The notes under the pieces: generated by a model | Told to the model about the DNA's origin: nothing | The model's database searches: none | What the model saw: the letters and a program-made list of their open reading frames with translations, nothing else | Position numbers and translations under genes: made by a program | Shown: positions 60,591 through 64,000 of the stretch, in pieces | Layout: each line of letters begins with the position of its first letter | Position numbering within the stretch: position 1 is the stretch's first letter | Source: Margaritifera margaritifera | Taxonomy: Eukaryota > Mollusca > Bivalvia > Unionida > Margaritiferidae | DNA length: 64,000 bases | Direction of reading: 5' to 3' | Assembly (NCBI GenBank): GCA_029931535.1 | Contig: JAQPZY010001675.1 | Coordinates: 6,719,501 to 6,783,500 of the forward strand

Positions 60591-61169
60591 GGGTTAAAAT
60601 GAGATATGTGGCAGGTGATGTGTGTGCAAGTGTTGCTTTGTGCATAGATGCTAGAAGTGTGGAATTGGCATTATTGCCAGACACTGTGTTTACAGAAAGT
60701 GTAGCAACAATGTAGCAGACAGGATACTGTGCGCCGAAACAAGGACAAGAAAAAGTTCTAAAAAAGTCATTTGTGAACTGAAACAAGCAATTAAACAAAG
60801 AAAATCCATGGTGAAAGCCATGCAACTAGAAAGTGGGCAGCCATCAAAGCATTGTGCAAAGGATCAGCTGATGAGAAGGAGGTATTTGACTTCAGTTGCA
60901 TGCGAAGGATTGGCCCTGAAGTGCATGATTAACCTAGAAGAAAATTTGAATGTCTAAAGATGTGGCCAGAAAGAAATAACAGCAGCCCAATAGCTAACAG
61001 CTGTGCCAGTGCAAGCAAAATATGCACCAGATGCATGACACTAGACGCAGTCACCGCAATTGTGGTAAAATACACAGCACTTATTGCAGCACTGACTGTG
61101 GTAGTTCTGGCAATAAAGCACACAGGCGCTGCTGTATGAAAAGGACATAATGCAGGAAATGCCTAGCAC
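60590..61169. other. Decayed coding-like DNA of unknown class
   Basis: Higher GC than the surroundings with broken frames on both strands. A minus-strand frame (61123-60929) is strongly hydrophobic (SVMHLVHILLALAQLLAIG), possibly a membrane segment. No family recognised. Confidence 0.3.
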
Positions 61170-61490
61170 TTAGTGAGTGCCAGTGGCTGTAGCAGAGGTT
61201 CCAACTGGCGGACAAGTGCTAATGCTGATGGAAGAATAAGACTCGTTAGCAGTGGTGCTTATTTGTCCTTTTTCAGAGAGGTATTTGTTCCTTTCATCGA
61301 GAACTCTGTGAAATGCCTCTTCATTGATGCTAGTGTCGTGCAGTGCATGGTAAACCCTGCTGGAAGCAGAGTTAAGTCTAGTTTTGGCCAAATTGTGCAG
61401 CCTGTCATGCTTTTTGGCCTTTGCCAAAAGCTTTTTTTCTGCAATTTTGCAAACAAACAAAAATTGAGCAGTAACACTACAGAGGGGAAT
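61170..61490 (-). pseudogene. Small KHD-motif protein of mobile-element type (relic)
   Basis: The minus-strand frame reads KKLLAKAKKHDRLHNLAKTR then ALHDTSINEEAFHRVLDERN and YLSEKGQI. A helical KHD-x-x-x-LAK-x-(K/R)LN block followed by AL.D..I..EEF...L.E...Y is, in my recollection, common in repetitive invertebrate genes of uncertain function. The preceding DNA, upstream on that strand (61500-61740), is hydrophobic but interrupted by stops. It probably belongs with the fibre-like frame at 63156-64000, now separated by a hAT insertion. Confidence 0.4.
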
Positions 61491-61798
61491 AGCATGCTGG
61501 CAAACCTACAACAGTAGAAGCAAACCCTTTGCCAGCAGGGCCACTGCCAACTATGGCAGCAGTCAGTACTTTGTTGTGGCCGTCAATAACATTAATCCAC
61601 ATTTTTACTTTTTGTACTGAACACAAAGTGAACGGCCTCACTCGTCAAGTTCTGCTCCAAGGAGATTATTTTTTGCAGCCAGTAGTCCAACGGGGTAAAC
61701 GTTGGTTTGTCCATTAAAAGCAGAATAGCATGACTTGAACTCAAAGCTTACACATATATGATTGAGGGCCAGAAACATTTTGGCCCCAAATAGAAAAG

Positions 61799-62849
61799 CA
61801 GGGCTGAGCAAATCCCATAGCCCGACGTCCCGGACTATTCATTTTTGAAGTCGGGCAAGTAAAATTTTCCAAGTCGCTAGTCCAGGACAAGTGCTTTATA
61901 AAAAAGATGGGCAAGTCCTTATTTTCATGCTTTAATCACTATATCTACATTTATTTGGCCAATCATGCCCTCCGGGTGTACTGAATACTTGATTCTACCC
62001 CTCTTCATGTATACAATTACATTCTGTATAACACATAAATGTAGTCAGTGATAATTTTTGCATATGCGCACATTCTGTTACCACTTGACTGCACATTGAG
62101 CTAAGTGACCAAATTATCAGCAAATCATAACACGTCAAACCAAAGAAATCCAGTATGATCAGTTAGCAGTGTTTTAAGTGACTTTGTTGCATTGTGTTTA
62201 CTCAAGCCAGATCCTCACGAGCGGCTCACTATGATTTTAATCCAGTGAGTCAGTGTAATTAAATTAATGAAAGGTACTTTACCGACATCAGTGTTGGTTT
62301 TCTTTATATACTGATTAAATGACAGTAATGATTCGATTAACTTGCACGTGCGATATTGCATTTGAAGCGAAACAATTACGCTAATTAATTAGCTGTCTCT
62401 GTTTGTATTTAAAAGAAAAAATGTATGTTATGATCACTTTAGAAGTAGTTGTCAAGGAAGCTGATAGTTACTCTGTGGATAAAATGAGTTTGCTAAATTA
62501 TTTTCACAAGGAAGGTAATAAGGGTGATTCGGAGAAGGAAACTTTTTGTGAAAGTGGAGGGATAAAACGTAAGACAGCTACTGAATGTGCGGTAGCTATT
62601 TCTCCAAAGAGACATAAGCAGAACCTTTGAGATGCTTTAGAGCATTTGACTACAGGCTCTTTCCTCATGAGAGGGCAGCTCTGTTGAAATATGGAAGGGA
62701 AGACTTGCAGGTTATTCTTAATCATCTTCAGGGCTGAGCAAATCCCATAGCCTGACGTCCCGGACTATTCATTTTTGAAGTCGAGCAAGTAAAATTTTCC
62801 AATTCGCTAGTCCGGGACTAGCGGATGAAAAAAAATTTGCTCAGCCCTG
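61799..62849 (+). mobile_element. hAT element with CAGGGCTGAGCAAAT termini
   Basis: The left end cagggctgagcaaatcccat (61799) and right end atttgctcagccctg (ending 62849) are 15-bp inverted repeats of hAT type. A second left end, nearly identical over about 100 bp, starts at 62729, so the last 121 bp form a MITE on their own. Inside, a + frame 62403-62630 (MSLLNYFHKEGNKG ... GGIKRKTATECAVA) looks like the start of a KIAA1586-like hAT transposase; the rest is missing. No clean 8-bp duplication is visible (left tagaaaag, right aaaaggta). Confidence 0.6.
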
Positions 62850-63155
62850 AAAAGGTACTCAGTTTTATTACATCCTGCATAATGAAAGAATAAGTAGAAC
62901 ATTTGTTATTTCCAATATCTCCTGTGTCAAAGACAGAAATTTTTTTGCTACTAACCATTAGCAATGCCCTGCTTCTCTCACTTTGGGGGTGAGAGTTTTT
63001 GAACAAACATTAAAACCAAATAACTGCTAAGCTCAGCCCAGTACAAGATTGAGCCTCCAAATCTTACTATTCCACCAGGGCTCAACTTGTCAGTAAAAGT
63101 GGGTGATGTGCTTACCTCGAGGGAAAGATGAAAGATGATGAATTTTTTCCAAAAC

Positions 63156-64000
63156 TTAGCTGGTAAGCTCAGTGTCACCAGAAACCAAAGTACAAGCATT
63201 GTAAATCCCTGTAACACAGTCCATAACTTCAGCACCTACAAAACATTGTATGACCATGTCCTGCAGTTCAGTTGGGTTCGCCAATCTGGTGATTTTGTTG
63301 TTGCTCAAATTAAGCGTGCCCATTAAGGAATTGCCAGTCTTTGCCACTTTATTTCTTTCTAGGTCGACTGTTGCTCTTGTACCATCTGCAGCCAGCATTC
63401 TTAGGTTGCTGATGTGCACACCAATGTACCTATGCATAGCTGTGACATCTGGCTGAGTGTGCTTGGCCAGGAATGATACTTTGTTGCTACATATGTTAAG
63501 CCCACCTGCCATTGTTCCACCACCCTTTGACAACTTGTTTCTCATTAGATGGGCTGTTGCTTCAGCATTAATAATAGTCAGTGCCACTGCATGATTAAAA
63601 TGCCTCTAACATACTTTTACATGGCAATGTTCTGAGGCTCAGTGGGGTCATTTAGGCCAACGCTTTTTTTGCAACCCACGTTTAGTGAGCCAGTCATCCA
63701 GTTACCAGTCATTTCCACTTTATCCTTTTGTTGAGTCACTGCCAATGCAATAGCGTTTGTGGCAGTTTGCAACAACTGGATAATGTGTACATCGACGTAC
63801 CCTTGCATGGCAGCATGCCCTGGTTCCTTGGTGTTTGAAACACTGGTAATCCTGTAGCTGCCTATGCTGAGATTGATCTCCATTGTGTTGCCAGCCTTTT
63901 CAACTTTCCCTTCCTTGAATATGGCTATTTTGTTGACATTTTGGTCGATATCTATTTTTGAAGTTTTGTCACATGTGGTGACATACTTTTGTGTGGTCGC
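63156..64000 (-). pseudogene. Fibre-like repeat protein of a large mobile or virus-derived element (partial)
   Basis: Minus strand. Open from the window edge to 63617, then a frameshift near 63600, then open to a stop at 63156. It contains at least four repeats of about 70-80 residues with the pattern K-x-x-x-G-N-x-M-x-G-x-LN-hydrophobic-x-x-x-K/R-I, then P-x-E at mid-repeat, and a terminal YV-like pair (examples MGTLNLSNNKITRLANPTE, MTGSLNVG). This M-x-G-x-LN-x-x-x-x-KI-x-x-L-x-x-P signature is that of tail-fibre-like proteins of phages and of some large eukaryotic DNA elements. In an animal genome it suggests a Polinton/adintovirus-like or other large element, which is inference. The left side of the protein lies beyond the window. 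Confidence 0.5.

Overview
The window looks like a slice of an AT-rich, repeat-dense invertebrate genome, most likely a marine mollusc and probably a bivalve. The reasons are spliced animal-type genes (a BTB / C2H2 zinc-finger protein with introns and a CpG-richer start), no operons, abundant tRNA-derived SINEs and small inverted-repeat elements, and several families of 1-3 kb elements built from degenerate 120-165 bp tandem cores between terminal hairpins, an architecture known from bivalve 'pearl' / non-autonomous Helitron-type elements. The species assignment is inference. Layout: 1-1040 is a 45-bp minisatellite; 1797-1903 is a likely last coding exon of a + strand gene whose other exons lie to the left; 2.3-33 kb is gene-poor DNA made of minisatellites (periods 45, 37, 32, 38, 48, 45, 61 and 30 bp), hairpin-ended tandem-core elements (families A to E, named here), MITEs and SINEs. 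33077-56180 (minus strand) is the only well supported gene. A BTB-domain exon (55781-56180) and a nine-finger C2H2 exon (33077-34866) join in phase across a 20.9-kb intron. A further phase-symmetric exon candidate (51707-51802) lies inside that intron. The intron also holds a hAT transposase relic, a DIRS-type tyrosine-recombinase relic, SINEs, MITEs and a four-level nest of insertions at 52.6-55.2 kb. 56478-56694 (+) is the likely first coding exon of a divergent neighbour, and about 300 bp with a CpG-rich bias, an ETS motif and a CCAAT box separates the two start codons as a shared promoter. 57-64 kb is a transposon graveyard: a hAT dimerisation-domain exon, a second hAT element with CAGGG termini, and, on the minus strand, a decayed fibre-like repeat protein that runs off the right edge, with a small KHD-motif reading frame beyond the hAT insertion. 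The protein-coding story is a chromatin/transcription-type BTB-AT-hook-zinc-finger factor. Nearly everything else is mobile or tandem DNA, and the most interesting signals are architectural: unrelated tandem-core families sharing the same terminal design, minisatellites apparently grown from MITE arms, deep nesting, and the symmetric exon in the BTB gene.
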